A DNA stretch of 64,000 bases, taken from contig NZ_JAUSLG010000011.1 in assembly GCF_030646615.1 (NCBI RefSeq), positions 1 through 64,000 on the forward strand, read 5' to 3'. Every line of letters begins with the position of its first letter. Position 1 is the stretch's first letter. The notes beneath the pieces were generated by a model, which saw only the letters and a program-made list of their open reading frames with translations, made no database searches and was not told where the DNA came from. The stretch is from Phenylobacterium sp. Lineage in GTDB: Bacteria; Pseudomonadota; Alphaproteobacteria; Caulobacterales; Caulobacteraceae. Shown piece by piece: positions 20,396 to 28,765 of this stretch. A program made the position numbers and the translations under genes.

Positions 20396-21058
20396 TCAGG
20401 CGCTGGCGAGCGCGCTCTGGAACAGCAGCGCGCCGTCGGCCGAGCCCAGCTCGGCCTCGAAGGCGCGGTCCGGGTGGGGCATCATGCCCAGCACATTGCC
20501 CTTGGCGTTGACGATCCCAGCGATGGCCCGGGCCGAGCCGTTGGGATTGTCCTGGTAGCGGAACACCACCTGGCCCTCGCCCTCCAGCCGGTCGAGGGTG
20601 GCCTCGTCGGCGAAATAGTTCCCCTCGCCATTGCCCACCGTCATGACCACCTCGCGGCGGCTCCCGTAGCCCGAGGTGAAGCGGGTCTGGGCGTTGGTGA
20701 CCTCAAGGCTGACGGGCTTGCAGACCTATTTCAGGCGCTCGTTCTGCAGCAGGGCGCCGGGCAGCAGGCCGGCCTCGCAGAGCACCTGAAAGCCGTTGCA
20801 GATCCCCACCGTGGCGACGCCCCGCCCGGCGGCGGCCTTGACCTCGGTCATCACCGGCGAGAGGGCGGCCATGGCCCCGCAGCGCAGATAGTCGCCATAG
20901 GAGAACCCGCCCGGCAGGACGATCAGGTCCAGGCCTTCGGGCAGGGCGGTGTCGCCGTGCCAGACCATGTCCACCTGGGCGCCGGTGGAGCGCTCCACGG
21001 CGACCTTGCAGTCGCGGTCGCAGTTGGAGCCGGGGAAGACGATGACGGCGGCTTTCAT
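20396..21058 (-). pseudogene. purQ: purQ, FGAM synthase glutaminase subunit, interrupted by an in-frame TAG
   Basis: PurQ supplies ammonia from glutamine to PurL. The frame from ATG 21058 to the stop at 20396 would give 220 residues, the normal length. Residues 1-110 carry the nucleophile motif GICNGFQ (C87). Codon 111 (20728-20726) is TAG, inside NERLK-stop-VCKPV, where the family usually has an aromatic residue such as Phe. The frame then continues uninterrupted to PHPDRA and the end, so this is a substitution, not a frameshift. The triad glutamate is replaced by Asp (D197, after H195). Either the gene is recently inactivated, the stop is read through, or the base calls are wrong. It ends the purC-purS-lipoprotein-purQ operon. 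Confidence 0.85.
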
Positions 21059-21116
21059 GTCGCGTTCGAACCTGGTCGTTCCAAAGTTGAGCCGGCCGGA
21101 GCCGGGAGACTGGTGG

Positions 21117-21503
21117 TCACCGCGCGGCGGCGAGGGACTCCCAGTAGGCGAGAAGCTGATCGTATTCGGCGGCGTCGCCGAAGGCGCAGCCTTCATGGTC
21201 CATGACCCGGGCGCCGTCCCGTCGGGTGGCGGTCTGGACGAAGACCGCGGGATGGGCCGGGGCCTCGGGCCTGGTCAGTATGTAGGAGGCCCGGCCGGTT
21301 TCTTCATTGAAGATCTCGTAGGGCTCTCCAGGCGCATCGGGCGCCGGCTTCAGGCCCGGGCGGGCGAGGATCTCGCTGCGGATGGCGTCGAAGCCCTGGG
21401 CGCAGTCCAGCTGGAACGCCGCGACGGGCTCGGGCGCGGCGGGCGCGCAGGCCGCCAGACCGAATGCCAGCAGGCCAGGCGCCAGGGCGCCCCAGGCCCT
21501 CAC
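21117..21503 (-). CDS. Lipoprotein inside the purine operon, unknown function
   Basis: A 128-residue protein with an N-terminal signal ending in a lipobox LAAC (Cys at residue 19), then a Pro/Ala linker. The compact domain contains [17 protein letters not shown] and a C-terminal [23 protein letters not shown], so two cysteines remain in the mature part. GTG at 21503 overlaps the purS stop (GTGA), so translation is coupled. I do not recognise the family. Its position between purS and purQ is conspicuous for an envelope protein and suggests co-expression rather than a purine role. Confidence 0.75.
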   Translation of the reverse strand: MRAWGALAPGLLAFGLAACAPAAPEPVAAFQLDCAQGFDAIRSEILARPGLKPAPDAPGEPYEIFNEETGRASYILTRPEAPAHPAVFVQTATRRDGARVMDHEGCAFGDAAEYDQLLAYWESLAAAR

Positions 21504-21739
21504 GCCAGCTCGACCCGGTAGCTTTCGATGACCGTATTGGCCAGCAGCTTGTCGCACATGGCCTTGACCTCGACCTCGGCGGCGGCGCGGTCGGCGGCCT
21601 TGAGGTCGAACTCGATGGTCTTGCCGACGCGGACGCCCTCGACGCCGGACCAGCCCAGGCCGTGCAGGGCCTGCTCGACGGCCTTGCCCTGGACGTCCAG
21701 AACGCCGGGCTTGAGGAAGACGTGGACCTTGGCCTTCAC
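21500..21739 (-). CDS. purS: Phosphoribosylformylglycinamidine synthase subunit PurS
   Basis: A 79-residue PurS, the small dimeric adaptor that docks PurQ on PurL and channels ammonia. The sequence shows KAKVHVFLKPGVLDVQGKAVEQAL and the typical GKTIEFDL strand. GTG start at 21739 overlaps the purC TAG by one base (TAGTG), with AAGGAGG upstream. It lies between purC and the lipoprotein gene, both coupled. Confidence 0.95.
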   Translation of the reverse strand: MKAKVHVFLKPGVLDVQGKAVEQALHGLGWSGVEGVRVGKTIEFDLKAADRAAAEVEVKAMCDKLLANTVIESYRVELA

Positions 21740-22494
21740 TAGTGGAGTCCTCCTTGGATCACGGTGGGCATTTCCTTCATGATGCCCAGGCGGCGGGCTA
21801 CCTCGGTATAGCTCTCGATCACATCGCCCAGGTCGCGGCGGAAGCGGTCCTTGTCGAGCTTCTCATTGGTGACCGAGTCCCACAGGCGGCAGGAGTCGGG
21901 GCTGATCTCGTCGGCCAGGATGACCCGACCAAAGTCGTTCTCCCAGATGCGGCCGAACTCGATCTTGAAGTCCACCAGGGTGATGCCGACGGCGCCGAAC
22001 ATGCCGGTGAGGAAGTCGTTCACCCGCAGGGTGAGCGCCATGATGTCGTCGATCTCCTGGGTGGAGGCCCAGTTGAAGGCGGTGATGTGCTCCTCGGTGA
22101 CCATCGGGTCGTGGAGCTTGTCGTCCTTCAGGAAGAACTCGATGATCGAGCGGGGCAGGGCCTGGCCCTCGGGCAGCCCCAGCCGTGTGGACAGCGAACC
22201 CGCGGCGATGTTGCGGCACACCACCTCCAGCGGAATGATCTCCACCTCGCGGATCAGCTGCTCGCGCAGGTTCAGGCGCTTGATGAAGTGGTTCTGCACC
22301 CCGATCGAGTTCAGGCGGGTCATCACATATTCGCTGATGCGATTGTTGATGACGCCCTTGCCCTCCAGCACGGCCTTCTTGGTCGCGTCGAAGGCGGTGG
22401 TGTCGTCCTTGAAATACTGGATCAAGGTGCCCGGCTCTGGACCCTCGTAGAGGATCTTGGCCTTGCCCTCGTAAATCTTTTTGCGGCGGGTCAT
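21739..22494 (-). CDS. purC: Phosphoribosylaminoimidazole-succinocarboxamide synthase
   Basis: A 251-residue SAICAR synthetase, which condenses CAIR with aspartate using ATP. It starts [21 protein letters not shown] (the ATP-binding KxxEGKAK loop). [40 protein letters not shown] and [10 protein letters not shown] are the family signatures. ATG at 22494 has GGAG/AAGG upstream; the open frame further upstream is not homologous. It is first gene of the purC-purS-lipoprotein-purQ unit and divergent from the ATPase zeta gene. Confidence 0.97.
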   Translation of the reverse strand: MTRRKKIYEGKAKILYEGPEPGTLIQYFKDDTTAFDATKKAVLEGKGVINNRISEYVMTRLNSIGVQNHFIKRLNLREQLIREVEIIPLEVVCRNIAAGSLSTRLGLPEGQALPRSIIEFFLKDDKLHDPMVTEEHITAFNWASTQEIDDIMALTLRVNDFLTGMFGAVGITLVDFKIEFGRIWENDFGRVILADEISPDSCRLWDSVTNEKLDKDRFRRDLGDVIESYTEVARRLGIMKEMPTVIQGGLH

Positions 22495-22766
22495 CTGCAA
22501 CGCCTTCTCCCAGAACGAGGGCTTGCCGCGGTCGGAAATGAAAAAACGCGCGCAGCGGACGTCCACGCGCGGTCCCGACTCGGCCTCTCGTTCGACATGA
22601 GGCGCGCGGAAATTAGCGGATGGGCGCAAGGTGCGCAAACCTGCGCTGGGGCCTTTCGTGCGTCGCGCCGTCGCGCCTGCGAACATCTCGCCACTTGTGT
22701 GTTTCGATTGCGGGCTCGCCCAGTGGGGGGTATGGAGCCTGCGATGTGTCGCTTATCGGGGAACGC

Positions 22767-23090
22767 ATGACCACGTTTGACGATCGTGAGAGGGGCTTCG
22801 AAAGAAAGTTCGCGCTCGATCAGGAACAGGAATTCAAGGCCAGCGCGCGGCGCAACCGCATGCTGGGTGAATGGGCGGCTGGCCTGATGGGCCTTGCCGA
22901 GGATCGTGTGGCGACCTATGCGCAAGCCGTGGTCCGCTCCGACCTCGAGCAACCCGGCGACGAGGACGTCCTGCGCAAGGTCTTCGAAGACCTGAAGGGC
23001 TCCGGCGTCCAGGTCTCTGAGGGCGAGGTCCGCATGAAGATGGACGAGTTCCTGGCCCAGGCCCGCGAACAGTTTCGCACCGGCGAATAG
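22767..23090 (+). CDS. F1FO-ATPase inhibitor, zeta subunit (DUF1476)
   Basis: A 107-residue alpha-helical protein of the DUF1476 family, the alphaproteobacterial zeta subunit that blocks F1 rotation in the hydrolysis direction. The N-terminus TTFDDRERGFERKFALDQE is the conserved inhibitory helix, and RRNRMLGEWAAGLMGL follows. ATG at 22767 is preceded by GGGGA. The family is nearly restricted to Alphaproteobacteria, which supports the taxonomic call. It is divergent from purC and followed by a hairpin. Confidence 0.95.
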   Translation: MTTFDDRERGFERKFALDQEQEFKASARRNRMLGEWAAGLMGLAEDRVATYAQAVVRSDLEQPGDEDVLRKVFEDLKGSGVQVSEGEVRMKMDEFLAQAREQFRTGE

Positions 23091-23097
23091 CCCCGCG

Positions 23098-23125
23098 AGA
23101 GGCGCTCGCAGCAGCGTGCGCCTCT
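23098..23125 (+). terminator. Possible terminator after the zeta-subunit gene
   Basis: A perfect 8-bp inverted repeat AGAGGCGC/GCGCCTCT with a 12-base loop lies 8 bp past the stop codon. The downstream T content is modest, so this may be a weak or Rho-assisted terminator. Confidence 0.45.
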
Positions 23126-23180
23126 AATCTCCAGTTTCTGAATATTGAACCTGCCGGCGCCGGCGGTTGGTCGGTCGTGC

Positions 23181-24332
23181 TCAGGCCGTCGCCGGCGGCG
23201 GGGCCGCCAGGCTGGGCGCCATCGGCTTCAGGCCCCAGAGAGGGCGGAGCGGCCCGACTCTGCGCACGCCTTCATAGACCAGCAGGCTGCCGCCAATGGT
23301 GACCGCGACCAGGATGGCGGCTTCCACTCCGACGGGCAGGGCGTAGGGCTTCAGCACGAAGGCTGCGATCACCAGCAGGGTCTGGTGGGCGAGATAGCAG
23401 GGAAAGATGGCGTCGGTGAGATAGCGCCGGACCGGGCCGTCCGCCTCCCGGAGATGGAGGCTGCCAAAGCCAAGGATGGCGCCCAGGGTGGCCCATTGGT
23501 CGATGGCGAACACCGTGCGCCGCACAGTTGCGACCCAGGCGGAGTCCGGGGCCAGGGCCTGCAGCACGATCAGGGTCGCAAGCGCCGTGAGAGCCGTGAC
23601 CAGCAGAGGCCAGCGAAGGGCCTCGAAGCGTCGCCAGATGTCGTCGCGTCCCACCAGCACGAAGCCCAGGGCGAAAAGGCCGAGCGACATGGCGTGATTG
23701 TACCAGTCGTTCGGCAGGTGATTGGTCTGGCCGAAGATCGGAAACAGAATCAGCCGGCAGGCGGCCAGATAGGCCATGGGGACAAGGATCAGCCCCCAGC
23801 CTGAGAGCGCCTTGGCCAGCAGGGCTTCGGCTCTTTCGAGGCGCGTATCCCGGGACAGGACCGCCAGGGTCAAGAGGCTGTAGACCCCGATATAGAGGAT
23901 GAACCACAGGTGGTTGAGCGGCACGCCGTCCGCCAGACCCGCGATGGAGAACTCCTTCAGCCAGAAGGCGGCGAACCCCCCCGTCCACCAGCCCTTGTCC
24001 AGGGCCTCCAGCCACGCCTGGGGCGGCACCAGAACCAGGACGCCGAACAGAAGCGGCGGAGCCAGACGGGCCATGCGCGCGCCGACGACCTCCGAGGTGC
24101 GCCGGCGTACGGTCATGAATCTCAGGGCGGCGCCGGAAATGAGGAAAAGCAGGCTGAGACGCCAGGGATTGCTGGCCAGGGCCACATATTGAAGGGCGTC
24201 GACCCGATGCTGGCTGTTCACGTGCCAGTCCCAGGGGGCGTAAACGAGACCGACATGATAGAGGATCAGGACGCCGAAGGCGCCGATCCGGAGCCAGTCG
24301 ATATCCGCGCGCCGCGCCGTCGAGATGATCAA
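23181..24332 (-). CDS. Acyltransferase family 3 membrane protein (paralogue A)
   Basis: A 383-residue integral membrane protein of the acyltransferase-3/OpgC-like group, predicted to transfer acyl or succinyl groups to periplasmic or surface glycans. The catalytic-type His is in WLRIGAFGVLILYHVGLVYAPWDWHV. FLISGAALRFM and about ten hydrophobic segments follow. TTG at 24332, with GGAGG upstream, is chosen by comparison with the paralogue at 33054-34250. ATG at 24398 is the alternative. The two paralogues share the DWxRIGAF...YHVG...PWDWHV segment. Confidence 0.83.
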   Translation of the reverse strand: MIISTARRADIDWLRIGAFGVLILYHVGLVYAPWDWHVNSQHRVDALQYVALASNPWRLSLLFLISGAALRFMTVRRRTSEVVGARMARLAPPLLFGVLVLVPPQAWLEALDKGWWTGGFAAFWLKEFSIAGLADGVPLNHLWFILYIGVYSLLTLAVLSRDTRLERAEALLAKALSGWGLILVPMAYLAACRLILFPIFGQTNHLPNDWYNHAMSLGLFALGFVLVGRDDIWRRFEALRWPLLVTALTALATLIVLQALAPDSAWVATVRRTVFAIDQWATLGAILGFGSLHLREADGPVRRYLTDAIFPCYLAHQTLLVIAAFVLKPYALPVGVEAAILVAVTIGGSLLVYEGVRRVGPLRPLWGLKPMAPSLAAPPPATA

Positions 24333-24574
24333 GCCTTGCGTCCTCCGATGGCGGCCCTCGTCTTGGCGAGAATCCGGCGGATCGTTGTCCAGAACGCCCA
24401 TGACCACAAAGAGGCGCCAAGGCACGAATGCGGAGCGGCGCCAGGATTGGGCCGTCGCGCACCTGTGGCGCCAATAGCGTACACGGGCGGGATCGGCTAC
24501 CAGGAATAGACCCCAGGGGGCGGCGCGCTGACGAGCGCCTGCGGGCCGGCCGCGCATGATGTCTTGGAGATGCG

Positions 24575-25807
24575 ATGCCTCACGATGATTCCCTGATCCT
24601 GACGCTGGTGGCCGGCTTCGTCCTGGCCTTCGTCTTCGGCATGCTGGCCAACCGGCTGAAGCTGTCCCCGCTGGTGGGGTACCTGCTGGCGGGGGTGGCT
24701 GTGGGGCCGTTCACGCCGGGCTGGGTGGCCGACGTTTCGTTGGCGGGACAGCTGGCGGAGATCGGGGTCATCCTGCTGATGTTCGGGGTGGGACTGCACT
24801 TTTCGCCGGCCGACCTTCTGAAGGTGCGGCGGGTGGCCGTGCCGGGCGCGGTGGTGCAGATCGCCGTGGCGACGGTCCTGGGCTGGGGCGTCGGGCGGCT
24901 TCTGGGATTTTCAAACGGCGAGGCGGCGCTTTTCGGGCTGACCCTGTCGGTGGCCTCCACCGTGGTGCTGCTGCGCGCCATCGAGGAGCGCAAGGCGCTC
25001 AAGACCGAGGCTGGTCAGACCGCCGTGGGATGGCTCATCGTCGAGGACTTGGTGATGGTCATCGCCCTGGTCCTGGTGCCGCTGATGGCGCTCAATCAGG
25101 CCGGGACCAGCGCTGGCGAGGTCGCCCTGCGCATCGGCTCGACCCTGGTTCAGATCGCCATCTTCCTGGCTTTCATGATGATTGTGGGTTCGCGCGTCCT
25201 GCCCTGGCTGCTGGTGCGGATCGCCCACACCAAGTCGCGCGAACTCTTCACCCTGGGGGTGCTCGCCATTGCGCTGGGCATCGCCTATCTGGCCTATGCG
25301 GTGTTCGGGGCCTCCTTCGCCCTGGGCGCCTTCGTGGCCGGCGTGGTGCTGAGCAGCTCGCCCCTGGGCCACAACGCCGCCGAGCGCTCCCTGCCGCTGC
25401 GGGACGCCTTCGCCGTGCTGTTCTTCGTCTCGGTCGGCATGCTGTTCGATCCGATGGTGATCGTCGAGCGGCCCTTGGCGGTGATCGCCGTCGTGCTGAT
25501 CGTGGTGGTCGGCAAGTCCGCCGCCGCGCTCGCCATCACCAGCCTGTTCAGGATGGAGAAGCGCTCGAGCCTGATGATCGCCGCCAGCCTCGCCCAGATC
25601 GGCGAGTTCTCGTTCATCCTGGCGGGCGTTGGGGTGTCGGTGGGGATCATGGCCCGGGAGACCCACGACCTGGTGCTGGCCGGCGCCCTGATCTCGATCC
25701 TGGCCAACCCCTTCGTCTTCCGCCTGGCCGACCGGCTGGCCCGGCCCGAAGACAGCGAGCCCCCCACGGGCGATCAGGCGGAGAGCGTGGTCCCGGCCCA
25801 ACCGTGA
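24575..25807 (+). CDS. CPA2-family cation:proton antiporter lacking an RCK domain
   Basis: A 410-residue Kef/YbaL-like monovalent cation/proton antiporter of the inner membrane. It has about 12 transmembrane helices, with LSPLVGYLLAGVAVGPFTPG, LAEIGVILLMFGVGLHFSP, and the ion-binding region QTAVGWLIVEDLVMV. It ends shortly after the membrane domain, without the TrkA-N/RCK regulatory domain of full KefB or YbaL proteins. Whether that reflects a natural short form is unknown. It is convergent with purB, with only 9 bp between the stops. Confidence 0.88.
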   Translation: MPHDDSLILTLVAGFVLAFVFGMLANRLKLSPLVGYLLAGVAVGPFTPGWVADVSLAGQLAEIGVILLMFGVGLHFSPADLLKVRRVAVPGAVVQIAVATVLGWGVGRLLGFSNGEAALFGLTLSVASTVVLLRAIEERKALKTEAGQTAVGWLIVEDLVMVIALVLVPLMALNQAGTSAGEVALRIGSTLVQIAIFLAFMMIVGSRVLPWLLVRIAHTKSRELFTLGVLAIALGIAYLAYAVFGASFALGAFVAGVVLSSSPLGHNAAERSLPLRDAFAVLFFVSVGMLFDPMVIVERPLAVIAVVLIVVVGKSAAALAITSLFRMEKRSSLMIAASLAQIGEFSFILAGVGVSVGIMARETHDLVLAGALISILANPFVFRLADRLARPEDSEPPTGDQAESVVPAQP

Positions 25808-25816
25808 CGTGCTGGC

Positions 25817-27121
25817 CTAGGCCTGCTCGCCGAACACCCGGGCGAAGACCGTGTCCACGTGTTTGAAGTGGTAGCCCAGGTCGAACAGCGCCTCCAACTC
25901 CTCATCGGCCAGGGTGATCTCGGGATCGGCCTTGAGGAAGTCCAGGAAGTTCCCCTCGCCGCGCCAGACCTTCATGGCGTTGCGCTGGACCGCCGCATAG
26001 CCGCCCTCCCGTGAGGAGCCCTTCTGGGTCAGGGCCAGCAGCACCCGCTGGGAATGCACCAGGCCGCCCAGACGATCGAGGTTCTTGGCCATGTTCTCCG
26101 GATAGACCACCAGCCGCTCCATGACACCGGCCAGGCGGCGCAGGGCGAAGTCCATATGGATGGTGGCGTCGGGCGCGATGCCGCGCTCGACCGAGGAGTG
26201 GCTGATGTCGCGTTCGTGCCACAGGGCGACATTCTCCAGCGCAGGGACCGCGGCCGAGCGGATCAGGCGGGCGAGGCCCGTCAGGTTCTCGGTGAGGATC
26301 GGGTTGCGCTTGTGCGGCATGGCGCTCGAGCCCTTCTGGCCCACATCGAAGGCCTCCTCGGCTTCGAGCACCTCGGTGCGCTGCAGGTGGCGGATCTCGA
26401 CGGCCAGGCGCTCGATGGACGAGGCGACGACGGCGAGCGCACAGAAATAGGCTGCGTGGCGGTCCCGCGGGATCACCTGGGTGGAGACCGGCTCCACCGC
26501 CAGGCCCATCTTTTCGGCCACGTGGGCTTCGACCTGCGGCGAGACATTGGCGAAGGTGCCGACGGCGCCGGAGATGGCGCAGGTGGCGATCTCGAACTTG
26601 GCCATGGCCAGGCGCTCCTTGGCGCGCTGGAACTCGGCATAGTGGCCGGCGAGCTTGAGGCCGAAGGTGGTCGGCTCGGCGTGGATGGCGTGGCTGCGGC
26701 CGACGCAGGGGGTCATGCGGTGTTCGAAGGCGCGCTTCTTCAGGGCGGCGAGAACCAGGTCCACGTCCTCGATCAGCAGGTCGGTGGCCCGGCTGAGCTG
26801 GACGGCCAGGGCCGTGTCGTTCACGTCCGACGACGTCATGCCCTGGTGCAGGAAGCGGGCTTCCGGCCCGACCACCTCGGTGACGTGGGTCAGGAAGGCG
26901 ATGACGTCGTGCTTCACCTCACGCTCGATGGCGTCGATGCGCTCGGCGTCCCAGATCACGTCGCGGCCCTTGGCCCAGATGGTCTCCGCCGCTTCCTTCG
27001 GAATCACCCCGAGGTCCGCCATGGCGTCGGCGGCGTGGGCCTCGATCTCGAACATGATCGAAAACCGGGTCTGGGGGGACCAGATGTCGGCGGCGGCGGC
27101 GCGGGCGTAGCGGGGGATCAT
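25817..27121 (-). CDS. purB: Adenylosuccinate lyase
   Basis: A 434-residue fumarase/aspartase-superfamily enzyme acting twice in purine synthesis: SAICAR to AICAR, and adenylosuccinate to AMP. Signature GSSAMPHKRNP is at about residues 264-274. FLHQGMTSSDVNDTA and RSHAIHAEPTTFG provide the other active-site segments. ATG at 27121 follows AAGGAG; the 12-residue upstream extension is not conserved. It lies upstream of the other pur genes on the same strand, separated by the antiporter, acyltransferase and zeta genes. Confidence 0.97.
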   Translation of the reverse strand: MIPRYARAAAADIWSPQTRFSIMFEIEAHAADAMADLGVIPKEAAETIWAKGRDVIWDAERIDAIEREVKHDVIAFLTHVTEVVGPEARFLHQGMTSSDVNDTALAVQLSRATDLLIEDVDLVLAALKKRAFEHRMTPCVGRSHAIHAEPTTFGLKLAGHYAEFQRAKERLAMAKFEIATCAISGAVGTFANVSPQVEAHVAEKMGLAVEPVSTQVIPRDRHAAYFCALAVVASSIERLAVEIRHLQRTEVLEAEEAFDVGQKGSSAMPHKRNPILTENLTGLARLIRSAAVPALENVALWHERDISHSSVERGIAPDATIHMDFALRRLAGVMERLVVYPENMAKNLDRLGGLVHSQRVLLALTQKGSSREGGYAAVQRNAMKVWRGEGNFLDFLKADPEITLADEELEALFDLGYHFKHVDTVFARVFGEQA

Positions 27122-27183
27122 AGGCGGGCTCCTTGGACACCGGCTGATGGAGGCCAAGGCGCCCGCCTGTCAAGGCGAAGGGG

Positions 27184-28644
27184 TCAGTCTTCGTTGGAGG
27201 CCGCCAGGGCCGAGGCCATGTCCTTGGGCAGGGTGATGGCCGCCAGCAGGTAGTGGACGCCGGCCCAGGCATAGATCAGCAGGTTCCAGATGATCCCCTG
27301 GCGGGAGCCTTCTGCGATCGCCGCCCGGCAGGCCGCATCCACCACAGGGCCAGCGCCCGGCGCCCCGATGCCGCCGGGGCAGAGGGTGAAGAAGTCCCCC
27401 ATATTGTTGGCGGCGAACAGGTGCTGGCTGATCATGTCGATGCACCAGCCGCAGAAGGGCGGGCCGAAGCCCAGCGCGATCAGGTTCAGGACGAAGAATA
27501 GCAGGGCCGTCGCCGTGGCCCGCATCCGCAGGGACACCGCATTCTGGATCACCCCGAAAGTCGGACCCAGATAGGTGTAGTGGAAGATGCCCGGCAGCAG
27601 CAGCAGGGCTGCGGCCCAGCGCCAGTCGTTCTGCAGATAGACCAGGATGTAGAGGGGGCAGGCCACCAGCAGGCCGATGGCCGGCACCAGGGCGTACCAG
27701 CGCCCCGAGCGCTTGCCGGCCCAGTCGGTGAGGAAGCCGCCCATCAGGGTGCCGACCCCGGCGGCGACCCCGCCGATCAGGCCGAAGATGAGCCCGACGG
27801 TGGCCAGGTCCAGGCCGAACATGCGGATGAAGTAGGCGGCCTGATACTGGCCGGTGCCGTAGCTGGCGAAGGAGGCGACGGTGATGCCCGCCACCATGTG
27901 GAAGAAGCTCCAGCGGCCGAAGATGCGCTTGGCCACCGCCAGGATGGAGGGCGGCTTGATGGTCGCCGGGGGGACGGTCTCCTCGCCCTCCAGCATCGGC
28001 GTATCGACCACGGGAACCTGCTCGGAATAGCCCCGGGGAGGTTCCTTGACGAAGAGCTTGAGGGCGATGGCCACCAGGATGCCCGGCAGGCCCACAAGGA
28101 CGAAGGCCGCGCGCCAGGAGATGTTCTGGGCGATCCAGCCCCCGGCGACCGCGCCAAACATGGTGCCCAGCGGAATGCCGAAGGAGTAGATCGACAGGGC
28201 CGTGGCCCGTCGGCGGGGCTCATAATAGTCCGAGATCAGCGAATGGGCCGGCGGCGAAAGGCCCGCCTCGCCGACCCCGACGCCGAGGCGGAAGAGGATC
28301 AGCATCAGGAAGTTGTTGGCCATGCCGCACAGGGCGGTGAAGGCCGACCAGATGACGATCGAGATGGAGATGATGTTGACGCGGTTGCGCCGCTCGGCCA
28401 GCCGGGCGATCGGGATGCCCAAAGTGGTGTAGAGCAGGGCGAAGGCCAGGCCCCCCAGCAGGCCCAGCTGGGTGTCGGTGAGGCCCAGGTCGACCTTGAT
28501 CGCCTGACCGATGGTCGAGATGATCGTCCGGTCGATGAAGTTGAAGGTGTAGGCCAGGACCAGCAGGCCAAGGACGCTGGTCTTGTAGCTCTCTGAATAT
28601 AAAGGCTTGGGCGCGCTCGCCGCCCCCGGATCGATCGCCGTCAC
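27184..28644 (-). CDS. MFS transporter, spinster-like (paralogue 1)
   Basis: A 486-residue 12-TM transporter. Motifs YTFNFIDRTIISTIGQAIK, LTDTQLGLLGGLAFALLYT and GVGVGEAGLSPPAHSLISDY are those of the spinster-type MFS group, common in Caulobacterales. The GTG start has GGGGGAG upstream. A hydrophilic insert (residues about 215-240) precedes helix 7. The substrate is unknown; spinster-like members have been linked to lipids or aromatic acids. It is tandem with a second paralogue 121 bp upstream on the same strand. Confidence 0.88.
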   Translation of the reverse strand: MTAIDPGAASAPKPLYSESYKTSVLGLLVLAYTFNFIDRTIISTIGQAIKVDLGLTDTQLGLLGGLAFALLYTTLGIPIARLAERRNRVNIISISIVIWSAFTALCGMANNFLMLILFRLGVGVGEAGLSPPAHSLISDYYEPRRRATALSIYSFGIPLGTMFGAVAGGWIAQNISWRAAFVLVGLPGILVAIALKLFVKEPPRGYSEQVPVVDTPMLEGEETVPPATIKPPSILAVAKRIFGRWSFFHMVAGITVASFASYGTGQYQAAYFIRMFGLDLATVGLIFGLIGGVAAGVGTLMGGFLTDWAGKRSGRWYALVPAIGLLVACPLYILVYLQNDWRWAAALLLLPGIFHYTYLGPTFGVIQNAVSLRMRATATALLFFVLNLIALGFGPPFCGWCIDMISQHLFAANNMGDFFTLCPGGIGAPGAGPVVDAACRAAIAEGSRQGIIWNLLIYAWAGVHYLLAAITLPKDMASALAASNED

Positions 28645-28730
28645 GTCTCACTCCCCCGAACTGTTGTCGTCCTTATGGGGCGGCATCTGGACACAGGCTT
28701 GACCGCCGCGCCAGGGGGCAAAAGGAGCCC

Positions 28731-28757
28731 CGCCCGACGCCGTAGGGGCGCCGGGCG
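28731..28757 (-). terminator. Rho-independent terminator of the second MFS gene
   Basis: An 11-bp stem with one mismatch (28731-28741 with 28747-28757) and a 5-base loop is followed on the minus strand by CTCCTTTT. It lies 9 bp past the stop of the MFS gene at 28766 and separates the tandem paralogues into two transcription units. Confidence 0.75.
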
Positions 28758-28765
28758 GGCTGGCC

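Noticed and set aside
20396-21058. purQ disruption by a frameshift
   Set aside because: Both sides of the stop are in the same frame and give contiguous PurQ sequence; only one codon is wrong.
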